A stretch of 64,000 bases of DNA, taken from NCBI GenBank assembly GCA_963971305.1, contig OZ020307.1:53565702-53629701 (forward strand). The letters are read 5' to 3'. The notes under the pieces were generated by a model that saw only the letters and a list, made by a program, of their open reading frames with translations, did not search any database and was not told where the DNA came from. Within the stretch, counting starts at the first letter, position 1, and the number at the start of each line of letters is the position of its first letter. Source of the DNA: Arcuatula senhousia. Lineage: Eukaryota > Mollusca > Bivalvia > Mytilida > Mytilidae. The position numbers and the translations under genes are program-made. This document shows, in pieces, positions 1 through 31,804 of this stretch.

Positions 1-225
1 TGCTGGTGATTTTCCATTGTGTTTTTTTTTCTAAATAACGGCTTGGTATGTGAGCTGTTAAATACACTTATTCCACATCTCATTATCTTCTTTTAAAGCA
101 AGTTGTTTGAGGTACATGTACAAAACTCCTGGAGGTGGTTTAATGTCAAAATGTGTTCTCACATTTGTTTCAAAAATTAAAATTAGATGTTTATGAAAGT
201 TGTGATTGGACATGTATATCAAAGG

Positions 226-340
226 AGCCTAGGATGGTGTAGTGGTTACAACCTCTGTTCTGTTAGCTAGGCCTGTACGCCGTAGATGTCCCAAATGTTG
301 CAATTTGATCCTAGCTGAGGGCACACACAAAATTCAAAAT
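226..340 (+). repeat. tRNA-like SINE head
   Basis: TGGTGTAGTGGTTA resembles a Pol III A box, and TTTGATCCTAG about 55 bp later resembles a decayed B box. There is no foldable mature tRNA, so this is read as SINE-derived. Confidence 0.45.
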
Positions 341-590
341 CTGTTTTCAGATGATTTTCAGGGTTGAAATTACAGTAACATTGTTTGATTATATACTAGA
401 CATTCATATATCAAAATTATACATGTATATCAAACTTTAGGGGAAAAAAATCTGGAAATGACTACTACATGTAAATACCTAAAAGCTTCTGATTTGAGTA
501 GATCAGTGTGATACATGACTTTAGATTTATGTGAAGCCAGAGGGAAATCAAAAGCAGCTTTACTGGAATCGAAGTACTTCCATTGAAGAA

Positions 591-755
591 TGTAACTGCC
601 TGCCTGATTGGTGACAATTGAACCCTGAAATTACAACACACAAAATGTAACTGCCTGCCTGATTGGTCACAATAGAACCCTGAAATAACAACACACAAAA
701 TGTTACTGCCTGCCTGATTGGTCACAATAGAACCCTGAAATAACAAAACACAAAA
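591..755. repeat. 55-bp tandem repeat, three copies
   Basis: Copies begin at 591, 646 and 701, each with TGCCTGCCTGATTGGT and ACCCTGAAAT. They differ at only a few positions. Open in one minus frame but with no protein character. Confidence 0.9.
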
Positions 756-1610
756 TACTGAAAATGGAAAACAACAAAGAGCTGCTATCTTGATTACATA
801 CCATAAAAGCTTATAGATGAATTAAACATAATTTATATGCACTAGTTAATCAAACTACAACCTTATGAAACCAAACTATAGTGAGGCACATTTTACTAAT
901 ATTTATTTTTCAAAGAGTAAATAAAATCTTGGTAAAATATGTTTTTTTCATTATCAGTGAAAAAAAAAAAGTTTAATTATCTTAAGATAAACAAACTGTA
1001 ACTCAATGCATCAACACACAACACAATCAACACATTAATTGAAAATATAAGTGTTTATGTGTGTTCTTGTGACCTTTTAGTTTTTCAGACATTCAAATGT
1101 CCCATTGGTACTTCTTAGTTTCCTTTTTCACTGTAAAGCTAATCCAACTTACATAAAACTGATTTCAATCTTGTTACTACTTGATTTTATGTTGTTGTTT
1201 TTGAATTTTTATGTTTTTGTGTTGTCTTGTTCTTTATGTTGTTCTTGTTTGAGATCCTGTTTTGTCTCTGCCCTTTCAGACTATTGAGAGTCAAATGCAC
1301 CATTGGTACTGTCAGAGACTTTACGTACGTAATGGCAATGATACATGTTGACATAACTAAGACATATTATAATGTCAAGATATTGTTACCAAGATTTGTA
1401 CGTAACATTTTAGAGTTGAATATACGATGGAGTAGAACACATGTCTTTCTACAGGGTTTGAACCCCACTTACACCACATGTACCCCTGCTTCTTCCTTAA
1501 AACTGATTAAGGAAGGCATTGATTATATTAAGTGTCTGTAAAATTTTTGCTCAAAACAATTAAATTACTCAACAAAATCTTCAATCAATCAATCAACCAA
1601 TCAACCTTAC

Positions 1611-20858
<19,248 letters not shown>

Positions 20859-21676
20859 TTTCAGCTTAAGATCAACTCAACATTTAACTTAATTTTCATT
20901 TCTCAGATGTAAACATTCAGATTTCAGATCGATACATATTGGACCGCATCATCTCATTCGGAAACAACTCCGCGTAAATCTAGTTCAAATGTAGACATTC
21001 TCTTTTAAGATGTTAAAACAGATATATCAACTAAGCGTTATTGATTTATCCATAAAACTTCAAAATGTAAATGAATTATTTAAATCACAATGCTTTTTAT
21101 CATATTTTACTTTTGGGAAAATGTTTGTGTATCGCACCTGTCAAATATAATTCATGCGCATTATGTTTGATCCGCGGCAATATATAAATTCAGTAACTTT
21201 TTTACACGAGAGTAAATACCGTGAGAAATAATAATTACACGCGAGGATTCATTTGACAGTACACGAGTGACCATCCAGTGTCAAAAGTTTATGACACATA
21301 CAGATATACAGATATACAGATATTAATTTTGAAAAAAGGGTATCCCAAATTTATCTTTCATAATTTTTAGTAATTTTTATTTTTTATTTTTCTAACATCA
21401 AAAGAAAGATATCCCATATTTGTCTTTCATATTTTTTTCGAAGTGAATAGTTATTTTGTTATTTTGTTAGCAATTTGCGTGTCAAGCCGCTCTCTTTGTA
21501 TTTCCCACAAGCTCTTCAACAAAGAATGTTGTGATACACATTATATGTAAACTTAAAAAGATTGAGCAGACGAAACGTTGATACACAAAGAAGGAAAAGT
21601 AACGTTTGAAAGTTGAAGGCATAATGTTTGGCATGTTTGTCAAAGAATCATTGCTTGCCGAAATTTTGTAGTGTTA
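20859..21676. promoter_or_regulatory. upstream region of SEC14L1-like gene
   Basis: Position only: this lies 5' of the minus-strand start codon and must include or adjoin the 5' UTR and promoter. No core promoter motif can be named with confidence. A short CAGATATA microsatellite lies near 21300. Confidence 0.3.
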
Positions 21677-21902
21677 TGTCTCCCCCACTTTCGTGAGGAG
21701 ACACATTGTTTTTGTCGTGTCCGTCCGTCACAAAATATGTCAGCGCAACGTACTCCTCTGAAACTACTGAACCTAATTCAACGACACTTGGTATATATAG
21801 GAAGGATATCATGTGTAGTTGTGCATATTACCAGGAAATTTTGATCCCCAAAATATTGTGGGAGTTATGGCATTTTGAACTTAGAACTTTTGGGGGAGAC
21901 AT
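21677..21902. mobile_element. TGTCTCCCCC small TIR element
   Basis: TGTCTCCCCCACTTTCGTG at the left, GGGGGAGACA at the right. It carries GTCCGTCCGTC and CTCTGAAACTACTGAAC, motifs also found near the ends of the larger tandem-core elements, so it looks like a one-unit relative. Confidence 0.6.
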
Positions 21903-22794
21903 CGTTTTTTGCAGGCAAAAAAAAAACCAAACTTTTAATTCTAAATGTTTCATGCACACACAAACAAAAAAACCCATACATTTTGCCGGTGTTCTATTGT
22001 AGATTTTCCCCCATGCCAGTTTTTCCGGGGGGAAAATCTGGACCGATCCAGTTTTCCCCCCGGAAGAATAGAATCAATCCAGTTTTTCCCCCGGGGAAAG
22101 ATAGGATCAGTCCAGTTTTTCCCCCTTTATAAGCCAAAAGCTCAATTTTCCCCCTTACGATGTAACGTCACCGACGTAACGATAAAATAAAAAAAAAATT
22201 CGATATTTCTATGAATCAAGCGATTAAAGCTGGGCTGTGCTTTCGAGATAAATTAACACAAAGACTAGGTTGTTAATACCGGTATATAGTATATACTCCC
22301 AAACTTCCACATCGGAAAACAGCCAGCAGTTCTGATCGCTGTTTTGCAGCTGGATCTAGACTCAAATATGTAATATAAGATTCAAAACTTAACATAAAAT
22401 GTCAAAGAAGACCCTTTTCTTAAGAGTGCAAACATAATCCTTGATAAAGACAAATTATTTAATGACACGTAATTTTCGTCCCGCAAACGACACCAAAAAA
22501 GAAATGTTTAAAGGTTTATGGGTCTAAACAACTCCTAACATACATTTTGCCATATTAAACAATCTCGAAAATTCATATCATTCTTTTTGCGGATCTGGCA
22601 GTATCTTATATACGGACGGACTTAACACTTAATGCCCTATTCCGATATGTCGTCTTTGGAACATTCAAACTTATAATAAAAACTAGTGTAGATTACACAA
22701 CCTACATGTACTCTATATAATTCCTTGACTATATATAAACAGGGCCTTCTAATTAGTTATGGAAGGCCCTGATATAAACGACAATTAAAACAAG

Positions 22795-23760
22795 AGCCGA
22801 TAAAAATAATAGTAATTCACATAATGTGAATGAAATTCATTATGGTTTTATTAATAAAACGCCAATTGAAAAACTTCATCTTTCCTTTTGTAAAAATATT
22901 TTAGGGACAAAAAAAAGTTCCTCAAACTTGTCAGTAAGAGCTGATCTTGGAAGACTTCCAATAGAGTCTTTTATTCTTATACAAGCTCTCAACTATCTGA
23001 TAAGATTAGATAATGAAGATAATAATCCTTTATTAAAAGAATCTTTTCAATTAAATAAAGATCTAGATGAAGAAGGAATTTATACATGGTATACTTTTGT
23101 AAAACAATCTTCAGATATAATTGGCTTTAATGTGAATGAAACAAAAATATGTACTAACAAAAATGAAGTGCCAAATGCAAAGACACCATTAAAAAGAAAG
23201 TTTTGCATTACTATGAAAACATGTTTACAAAATGTACTTCTATGATAAAAGAGTTAAAAGAAGAAAACAAAATTTTTCTTTACAAAATTATTAAAAATAA
23301 TGAATTTGAGTGTGAAAAATATCTTCATCCCCCAAATAAATTTAAAAGACAACTTATTGCAAAGTTTCGTATGAGTGATCATACACTTATGATAAACTTG
23401 GAAGATATCAAAATATTCCTCGTTCTCTCAGAATTTGCAAACTCTGTAATGAAATTGACAATGAAATGCATTTTTTCTTCACTTGTAAATATAATGAAAA
23501 TATACGAATTAGTTTTTATTTAAACTTTAATAACCATCATGAAAATTTTGAAAGTTTGAATAATTTTGATAAAATAAATGTCATCTTAAACCCATCAACA
23601 CCAACCCAAATTAAGGCTGTATCGTCTTTTATAGAACAGTCATTAGAACTGAGTAAGGAAGACCCTGGTCAGTCTTAGTTTTCTAAATTGTTATTATGTC
23701 TTTATATATGTTTATATGTTATGTGATTTGTTATTGTATCGCCATGACATGTAGTCTTGT
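22795..23760 (+). pseudogene. 5'-truncated non-LTR retrotransposon, RT C-terminus
   Basis: Three overlapping plus-strand frames joined by frameshifts. They encode LHLSFCKNILGTKKSSSN and DLGRLPIESFILIQALNYL, then a Cys/His segment (CKLCNEI...MHFFFTCKYNENIR). This order is typical of the region after the reverse transcriptase domain in LINE ORF2 proteins. No catalytic RT motif remains, so the copy is 5'-truncated and dead. It ends near AATAAAGTTTCATT without a long poly(A). The clade cannot be set from this part. Confidence 0.7.
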
Positions 23761-23764
23761 GTTG

Positions 23765-24010
23765 CGTTAATAATAAAGTTTCATTAAAAATCCGTAATGG
23801 GAAAAAACAACCAGCAGCCTTCAATGTGACCAGTGGTCGCTGCTCATTTTTTGCAGTTGGCACTGTATTGTAAATATAATGCTTATGATTTAAGGCTAAT
23901 CCTATGAAACCAAAGAAAGAACCCCCTTCTAAGCAAAGAACAAATAACATTAAGTCGACAAACACAAACATCAGCTTTGATAAAGATTCCTGGCTCCGAA
24001 CAGGCACATT
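23765..24010 (-). repeat. inverted copy of the GCTGCTGG-family repeat
   Basis: On the minus strand this reads GAGCCAGGAATCTTTATCAA ... AAGGCTGCTGGTTG, matching 49570-49640 and 20110-20140. Confidence 0.65.
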
Positions 24011-24849
24011 TAAAATATGACGGGTTAAACTAGTTTATTTGGCTCAACCTTCCCCTTATTGATAACAAAGCACAAAATTAAAACGTACATGTAGTAAAAA
24101 ATCAAATGAACAGAAGTTCAATTCAACAATAGAGAATCTGAGACATAAAGACACCAGAAAAAAACAGGACGAAGAGGAACTTTTTTGAGTGCAGTCGAAG
24201 TTACTGACAGCTAGCTTAGAAGCACCTTTCGACTGGTTTAAAAAAAAACAATGTACGACAATTTCAAATCCAACTCAACACTTCTAACAGCTAATGATTC
24301 GGTGATGCATCATCATCTTAAATCGACACACATAGATGCTGTTATGTTAAAAAAAAAACAAAAAACAAAAAAAAAAAAACACAAGGCAAATAACATTTTC
24401 AAGTAAGTATCAATTCATCAATGTTTCCAAAAAGACTTAATTCAAAGATTTTACTAAAATTTCATATCCTTTACTTTTAAGTTTAAAGCCTGTTTGTTGT
24501 TGTTGTTATCAAAGATGCTGTCAATACTGAATCCCTCCTAAAAATATTCATACGGATAAGAGTTTAAGAGTTGGAATAAATGATTTAATAGATTTAAATA
24601 TTTTTTTCACTGAAAAAGCGTATAAATCATATTACAGCTACATTTGTCATAAAAAATCACAGACTGGTAAGCATATATCCACTCAAAAGTTTAAAAAATG
24701 CTTAACATCATGGGGGAAAAACTGGCATGGGGAAAATCCACAATATGTATACGTATTGTCATTTTTCCTAGGGGGAAAAATGGCAATGATCCAGTTTTTC
24801 CGGGGGGGACTGGCATGGGGATAAATGGCAATATAACACCGGGTTTAGA

Positions 24850-25800
24850 GGGGGTGCAAGTTCTCCACGCCCACTCTAAATCCGTGCCCAAAGTCTTTCT
24901 TTCAAGAGTTTTTATTTCAAGACGTAGATCTAAATATAAACGACAGACTTCCTATACCACATTAGATTGAACATTACATGAAGTCCACTCTTAAATGTTT
25001 TAAAAACGATTTTCATAACATTTGGCGTGTTATTGAAGTATCAATAGAACACATACTAGTTCATACTACACTCTTTTAAATGAAAGTGAATACAACTTTT
25101 TCGTAAAGTTTTCACTCTGGGTCAAATGAGCTATTAAAAAGACCCAAAGTTGTCAAAATTTTATCTTATTTTACAAAGAATTATTATTATTTTTTTTTCT
25201 ACGGCGATTCTCAATATTGCAACAAGTTCAAAATAAGTTTTCATGCGGTCGAATCAATATTGGTATTTGACTAGAGCGCCTCTGATTAGTCTTGGGTATT
25301 CTATTTTGAACAACGACGTTGAATATGAAGAGAAACAATGATCAATTGACAAAATAAACGGTCACCTATGAATATGATTTTGACAGCTGAAAATTCAAGC
25401 CAGTCCCCTTACTAGGTCTTTTATTAAGTCATTCATCAGAGTTGATTGAACGTTTGTTTCGTTCTCAATGTTTTGGTGTCATTAAGTCCAAAATGTAGCA
25501 AAATAGACCAATACACATTTATTACCAAATTGAGCCAAAATGACATTTATCAAATTGCAAAAAAATATTCTAACAATCATGGAAGTGTTAAAGAATTATG
25601 ACAGTCTTAATACTTTAAAGTCAACAGGCACCCCACCTGCTCTTCTAGAATCTCATCGCCAATTATGCAAACTTTTTTCTGTCAGTGGACAAATATAGAA
25701 GTTAATCTGTACCTTTAAAGTACTCATATTCCGCCGCCTGCCAAGACTGCTTCAATATTATCAAAACGAGGGGAAGAAGTCCCATAAAAGACAAAAACAA
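24850..25800. other. intergenic, nothing recognised
   Basis: AT-rich. A short piece at 25273-25310 (AGAGCGCCTCTGATTAGTC) looks like a decayed fragment of the hammerhead-bearing repeat. Confidence 0.45.
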
Positions 25801-25805
25801 AATCA

Positions 25806-26224
25806 GTTAATACCCCCGGGGGGGGGGGGGAAACTTGGTAATTTTTTGGGTGGGGATGTGCCATTTTCGTTTTGAATTTAATACCCATATTTATATACAA
25901 TTTCCAAATTTCATGACCCATATTTATATAAAGTCAACAATTTTCATGACCCATATTTCAATATTCATATATTTCTCACAGCTTATTGCTGATGCAGAAT
26001 TTCATGGGGCATATCTATATAAAAATGGACAAATCATGACCCATATATTTATATGAGACCAGATTTCGTTTCAATGAAAATTAAAAACCATACCCATTTT
26101 TATATAAAATTGTCTTAAAACTATACCCATTTTAATATAAATTTTCCCCAAAAAACCTACCCATTTTTTGTCACATCTGCGTACACTTTTACATAGGAAG
26201 TTACCCCCCCCCCCGGGGTTAATA
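25806..26224. mobile_element. MITE with TAATACCCCCGGGGG ends
   Basis: Left TAATACCCCCGGGGGGGG...AAACTT, right AAGTTACCCCC...CCGGGGTTAATA. The interior repeats CATACCCATTTTTATATAAA-like motifs. About 420 bp. Confidence 0.7.
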
Positions 26225-26261
26225 CATACATGACATAAGGGATTGGATTGGTTACAACTCT

Positions 26262-26530
26262 GAAGGTCTGCTGCTTAGTTTGTGGTAGAAGCAAAGGTGT
26301 ACCAAAGGGGTAGATCAGTATCATAAAACCGTGAAGACAAAGACAAAACCGGCAGACAAAAAATCATCACAACAAAACAAACCACATAACAACATAAAAC
26401 ACACACACGTAACAACAAAACCGCATTCAGCAACGGGAACTCAAGTCGAAACGAGAGTGAACTCAGGTGCTCCGGAAGAGTAAGCAGTTCCTGCTTGCTA
26501 TAGCACACCCGTCACGTTGCCAAAGATCGA
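26262..26530 (-). repeat. interspersed repeat (GCACACC...TTGCCAAAGATCGA family)
   Basis: Shares CAGTTCCTGCTTGCTATAGC and CGTTGCCAAAGATCGA with 49770-50045, 54790-55020 and 55140-55330. Confidence 0.65.
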
Positions 26531-26599
26531 TTAAGTGTTGGTCAAATCCGGAAAGGATGACATTAAAAAACTCTATGTCAAACCAACATCTGTGGTGTC

Positions 26600-27430
26600 C
26601 TTTATTCCTGCACTGGGTAGTTACAACTAAAGAGTGCTGCTTTGTTGGTGGTGTCTATCGCCTTTCTTCACTACTGATCTGGTGGATTATTCCAGGGTGG
26701 ATAGGTTACAACTAAAGAGTGCTGCTTTGTTGGTGGTGTCTATCGCCTTTCTTCACTACTGATCTGGTGGATTATTCCAGGGTGGATAGGTTACAACTCA
26801 GGTCATTGCTGAGTTGATGTTGTCTATTGCCTTTTGTCTCTATCTTGTCTATTCTAGGTTTTGGAAGCTCAGCTGGTGTCTATTGCCTTTCTTCACTATC
26901 TGGTCAATTATTCCAGATTTGTAAAGGTTACAACTCAGGTCTTTGCTTAGTTGGTGGTGTCTTTTGTCTTTCGTCAATATCCAGTCGACAGGATTTGATA
27001 TAGGATTGGGTAGGTTACAACTCTGAAGGGCGTTGCTTACATGTAGATGGTGGTTTCAACTATCCAGTCGATTATTCCAGAACTGCGGGGTGGTTACAGC
27101 TATAGTATGTTGCTAAGTTAGTGGTATCTCTTGCTTTTGTCACTATCTGGTCGATTATTCCAGGATTGTGAAGGTTACGTCTAAGGTATCAAATGCTTAG
27201 TTGGTGGTGTCTATTGCCTTTTGTCACTGTCTGGTCAATTATTCTAGGAATGGACAGGTTAAAACTAAGGTCTCAGCTGCTAAGTTGGGTGACATTTACT
27301 GCCTTTCGTCACTATCTGGTCGATCATTCCAGGACTAGATAGGTTACAACTCAGATCAAATATATTGCCTTTTTTTCACTATCTGGTCAATTATTCCATG
27401 ATTGGAACTTTTCCACTCAAGTTAACGTCG
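26600..27430. repeat. about 85-bp minisatellite, roughly 10 degenerate copies
   Basis: GGTTACAACT marks copies at about 26620, 26705, 26790, 26927, 27014, 27093, 27174, 27258 and 27343. Each also has TTGTCACTATCTGGTCGATT and ATTATTCCAGG-like parts. A stray copy occurs at about 38140-38210. Confidence 0.85.
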
Positions 27431-27544
27431 CTGGCTAAGATTTGGTTGTTATATGGGTCTTCATTTAATAATGTATGTACGACTAACTTCAACAACAGCT
27501 CTTACTACCACGGATTGCACCTATTGTAAGAAATAGAAATTACA

Positions 27545-27878
27545 TTAAAGTTACAGGCAATAAATTTTGCTAAGCCTGGCGCGAGCTTCATCTACTCAAG
27601 GCTCATCAGAGGTGCTCTAGTCAAAAGAATGAAAATGCAAAACAAAACATGAGTATGAATTAACAGCACAGAACTGACAATTAAACCACATAACTCCGAA
27701 ACGGGACCCAATTCATGACTAAAATCATTTTTTGTCTGTGGTAGGAAAAACCTTCCAGTTTTTATAATTTTGAAATAAACACAGTCAATTTCAATATTAA
27801 TTTACAGTATTATCTTCATGTTGATACCGGAGCGGGATAACCTCGGGGAATTAAAACTGTTTCAGCAGCGCTAACATC
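27545..27878 (-). repeat. decayed hammerhead-bearing repeat unit
   Basis: Matches the minus-strand units at 60634-61800 over its length (AATTTTGCTAAGCCTGGCGC ... CGGGGAATTAAAACTGTTTC). The ribozyme region keeps CTGATGA but has lost base pairs and the GAAA core context. The 10.2-kb element is inserted at its end. Confidence 0.7.
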
Positions 27879-27883
27879 AAATT

Positions 27884-28475
27884 CACCGGGTATAAGCGTT
27901 ACCGCGGGAGAGTCGCTAAAACGTAGGAGAGAGTCGCTTTGAACGTAGGGGAGAGTCGATATTTGACCTAGATCGAAGCACACCAGGTATGTAAATGATA
28001 AAATCATCTATTTTCATTGATCAAATGTTACAAATAAATATTGCACGGAACATTAGAATTATTTAAGAATGTGTGCACGCTAAAATTACCTCCCAGAACC
28101 TTCCATTTCATACCAAACACCTCGAACTTTTACGGGCGGTCAGTGTAAATTTGGTGACATCGCATCTTAAAATATGATTTTCTCCACAATAAATACATTA
28201 TATGACAATTGCATGCACTCAGTATATGCACAAGATTGATATCTAAAAGAGATACTTCACCGTTACCCTTTACAAAGTCATAATACAATTTTATTCGTTA
28301 ATTTTTCAACAACAACGTAAGTGCCGTAGGGGAGAGTCGATTCGAATTGTCTTGAACGTAGGGGAAAGTCGATTCGGATTGTTGTGAACATTGCATTATT
28401 TGCTTTCAATCACTTTTTTTTACAACAAACATTGCAAAACCTTGAAAAAGGTATCATTGGATTATGTTATGGTTT
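27884..28475 (+). repeat. left long terminal inverted repeat
   Basis: Pairs with 37480-38088. GTAGGGGAGAGTCG-type motifs lie at about 27920, 27945, 28327 and 28360. Confidence 0.9.
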
Positions 28476-31100
28476 AACTGTAAGTGCTGTTAGATATTAT
28501 CAATGTTAACAGCATATAATTATGTAGGTCTGATAGCAACATGATAGCAAAGGCTCCCACCACTTCCAGCCCCTTGCTCAATTTTTCTGCACCTAGTCCT
28601 TCATGCAATATATAACCAGTCAGACAGGTGGTGACAAAATATTATCTCCCTTGTAAATATTTTGTATGTCTAAACTGATCCGAAAAACACACCATTTTGA
28701 ATGACGCGGTGAGCTGAAATCACCAACTTAATCTTTTGATTAATAAAAAGTAGGTCATGGTTATTTTCAAATTTGGGTACAAGTGAATGGACAAACTATT
28801 GTTCTTTTTTCTTAGTCAGGATGTTTTACGCATAGAATAATAATTTGTGACAAAAAAGGGAATTTATTATCTCTAAGGAATAACCGGAACTCTATAAAGG
28901 TGATAAACATGTTGAATTTAAAAAATAATGGTAAGTGCGACGGGTTACATACTTTGACAGATGACGACCAATCTTATGCTTTTTTTGTTGACGAAATTTT
29001 AAGGAAATCGGAGAAAAATGTTTTTTTTGTCACAAGCAAGTCTAAAACGTTGCTAGGCAAATGAAGGGAGACGATTACAGTTTTACAAATCGAACAAACC
29101 TCACTTAATAGACCCCCCTTCTAAAACGTCATTTTACATTTGCTTATTATCATTTTATTATAAAGACATGCATTATATTAATAAAAAGTAAAATTTAAAC
29201 AGTTTCACCAGTGAAGGCCTTATATATTGCAGAATTAAAGAAAAAATATTTTAGGAAGTCGAGTAGACCATTGCTATTTTTAGCTGGGTATGAGATACTC
29301 TCAATGTTTATTTATTTTATGAATGAAATTTCTATATTTAGAAAGGGGGATTCACAAATAACTTATGAAATTAGCACAACTTTGACAATCATTTTTATCA
29401 ATACCGCTATAGCGACGGGTTCAGGATTTTTTTATCAGAAAGAATGGAGTCTTATCTGTTGGATATATTTTTTTTCAGATTTTTAGGAGCATGATGTTTT
29501 ATTTGTCACAAAGGAAATCAGACCCCATAATATTACTAAACATGAGAAATGTGCTCTTTTCACGCTGTTAATTTAATAAACCAAGGCAAATTCGGTGTTG
29601 TTTACTTTCATTTTACATATTCTATATCACAATTTATTTTAAAAGTTGCTCTAATAAACTTTTTAATGCCCATAGTTACTACGTAAACATGCCGAATCAA
29701 ATTCTACCTTATTTACTGAAGAGCGCATATTCTTTTGTCTCGTTCTGACCACCTTTCTGACTGTAACGCCCTATTTGATCCCAATCCCCAGAATCAGATA
29801 GACCAACATTGATTATTGAAAAATTTCCCGACGAATATCTTATGATTTTGAGATTGATTTTTTTAATTAAAGTGGGCTTCTCTTTTTTCTTATCTGATTT
29901 CGGGCAAAAGTGGCAATCTTCCCCCTCTCAGTTGCAAATTATCCGTTGGACCTTTTGTTTTTTAATTCGTAAAACAAAGTTTAACCTGTTTTTATTTTAT
30001 TTTATTTCAGCTTACACATATATGTGACGTCCCTTAGGTAACGGTGAAATGGAATTTGGTAAATAATACTCATTAGTTCATGAATAGCTTATAACCTTCC
30101 CGACTACTGTTCCGTTCGGATTTTCCAACAGTTGTATGGTGGTCACTGTATTCTGTATAAGGACTGAATTATGGTGATGTGGATGGTGGACATCATAAAG
30201 TGGAAAGGACAATACTGGTTGTTATTTGGTGTTCCATTTTAAATGACTGATTAAACTTCCAGAATATTTGTGTAATTGATGCATAAAATAAATGTTTTAT
30301 ATGTATAACTTCATTTTTTCACTTCTTAAATTTTCGTTTATGGATATATAGATGTGCAGAGAAATGGCAAACTGAGGACAGTTCAAAACATTTACCTGTG
30401 CTTGACTTTTAAAATAGAAGAAATGGGCAGACAGCAGTCTCATCTTAGTCTGTTGTCCATCGTGTTTTTCTAACACAAAACATAACACGTTTGTGTGACA
30501 TACATAGGTTTTATATTGGCCTTTTTGCTTATTGTTGCATTTTAGCTGTTCGTGGTCATATTAAAGTGTCCGCTTTCCCTGCCTTTAACTAAAGCGGAGC
30601 AACTCGAAAAAAATTATGTAATACTAATTCTGCTCGAAATCAAAATAATTTAACAAGAATGACCAAATATTTTTTCAAACACGTAAAACATTATCATCTG
30701 GAAACCTCGAAAGACAGACAGGACAAGCATGATGCACTACATAGGTAGGGAATAATTTATGGTGACTTTTGTTTGTTATTATTATGATGCATACGTGTAT
30801 AAAGTTTTATGATGATCTCATAGTTGATCATAGTTCTTACATAGAAAACATCGCCTGTAAATAACCTATATAGCGTTGCGCGGGCGTAAAACACCAACTC
30901 CTCACTCACTCACTACATAGAAAACCATTTTAACTAGCATAACCAAAGTAACCAAACAGCATATCCAAATTGGATTTTGGTATTGTATTTTTAACAAGAA
31001 GGCCGTTAGTCTGATTTGGGACTGACGGACGGACAAATAGACTAGGACCTTATATATGAACCTCTTTCGTAGGTGGGACATACAGTTACTACATTTACTC
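28476..31100. other. interior of the 10.2-kb element, no gene recognised
   Basis: AT-rich. Open frames such as 29211-29486 have no recognisable domain and a low-complexity hydrophobic composition. Confidence 0.45.
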
Positions 31101-31403
31101 TTTACTAAAAGAGAGGCTCTCAGAAGCCTGAATCGATCACCTGGGTCTCTTTTTATGAGCAATAGCCCTAATAAGGGTCCATTGAAAGGGACTTTTGAAA
31201 AGCTAATTGAGATAAAAGGTTAAGCAATGCAATACTTGTCAATCTTAATGACAAAAAAACATAAAAAAATGCTTTCTTCCTACCCCAGACATAGGTTGAT
31301 CATCTTAGTTATAATTTGGTTCCCCATTTTGGTAATTTTGGTTTTATTGTTCTATGCTCTTCATATTCATATAGTGTTTGGCATTTTCAATATTTTTGGT
31401 AGA

Positions 31404-31447
31404 GCGCCTCTGATGAGTCTTCAATAGACGAAACGCGCGTCAGGCGT
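31404..31447 (+). ncRNA. hammerhead ribozyme
   Basis: Core CTGATGA 31410-31416. Stem II GTCT/AGAC (31417-31420 with 31426-31429), loop TCAAT. GAAA 31430-31433. Stem III AC/GT around loop GCGC. Cleavage triplet GTC 31439-31441. Stem I GCGCCT (31404-31409) pairs with AGGCGT (31442-31447). All core positions match the hammerhead consensus; predicted cut after 31441. Confidence 0.93.
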
Positions 31448-31760
31448 AGCAAAATTTATTGTCTGGAACTTTGTTGTCATTTTTATTTCGAACACACGTG
31501 AAGGTTAGCACTGCTGGTGGAGTTTAAATTCCCCGAGGTTAGCCCGCTCCGGCACCAACACTTTTGTGTTGGAGAACACATCAAAACTTAAAATTATCTG
31601 TATAAATTTCAAAATTGTCTAACCCTAAGGTTCTTCCTACCCCAGACATAGGTTGATCATCTTAGTTATAATTTGGTTCCCCATTTTGGTAATTTTGGTT
31701 TTATTGTTCTATGCTCTTCATATTCATATAGTGTTTGGCATTTTCAATATTTTTGGTAGA

Positions 31761-31804
31761 GCGCCTCTGATGAGTCTTCAATAGACGAAACGCGCGTCAG
31801 GCGT
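31761..31804 (+). ncRNA. hammerhead ribozyme, second unit
   Basis: Identical to the copy at 31404, offset by 357 bp. CTGATGA at 31767-31773, cut predicted after 31798. Confidence 0.93.

Larger units (their letters stand above)
1..1610. other. 3' intron of SEC14L1-like gene, repeat fragments
   Basis: No exon recognised. Contains the end of an interspersed repeat at 1-95 (also at 19895, 32365 and 49440), a tRNA-like SINE head (226-340), a 55-bp tandem repeat (591-755) and an inverted copy (about 1086-1312) of a repeat seen at 26270, 49770 and 54790. Confidence 0.6.
21986..24842. mobile_element. 2.86-kb candidate TIR element with C/G-run ends
   Basis: Left end CCGGTGTTCTATTG...CCCCCATGCCAGT; the right end reversed reads CCGGTGTTATATTG...CCCCATGCCAGT. 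Both ends carry several CCAGTTTTTCC sub-repeats. Inside are a truncated LINE and an inverted repeat fragment. It could also be two separate inverted copies of one small repeat. Confidence 0.55.

Noticed and set aside
1..1610. Missing last exon of the SEC14L1-like gene
   Set aside because: Looked for the GOLD-domain continuation (the ILQWK-type end) on the minus strand; not found, so it is taken to lie outside the window.
29211..29486. 91-codon hydrophobic frame as a gene of the 10.2-kb element
   Set aside because: No domain, AT-rich composition gives Phe/Ile/Leu by chance, and no splice or promoter signal supports it.
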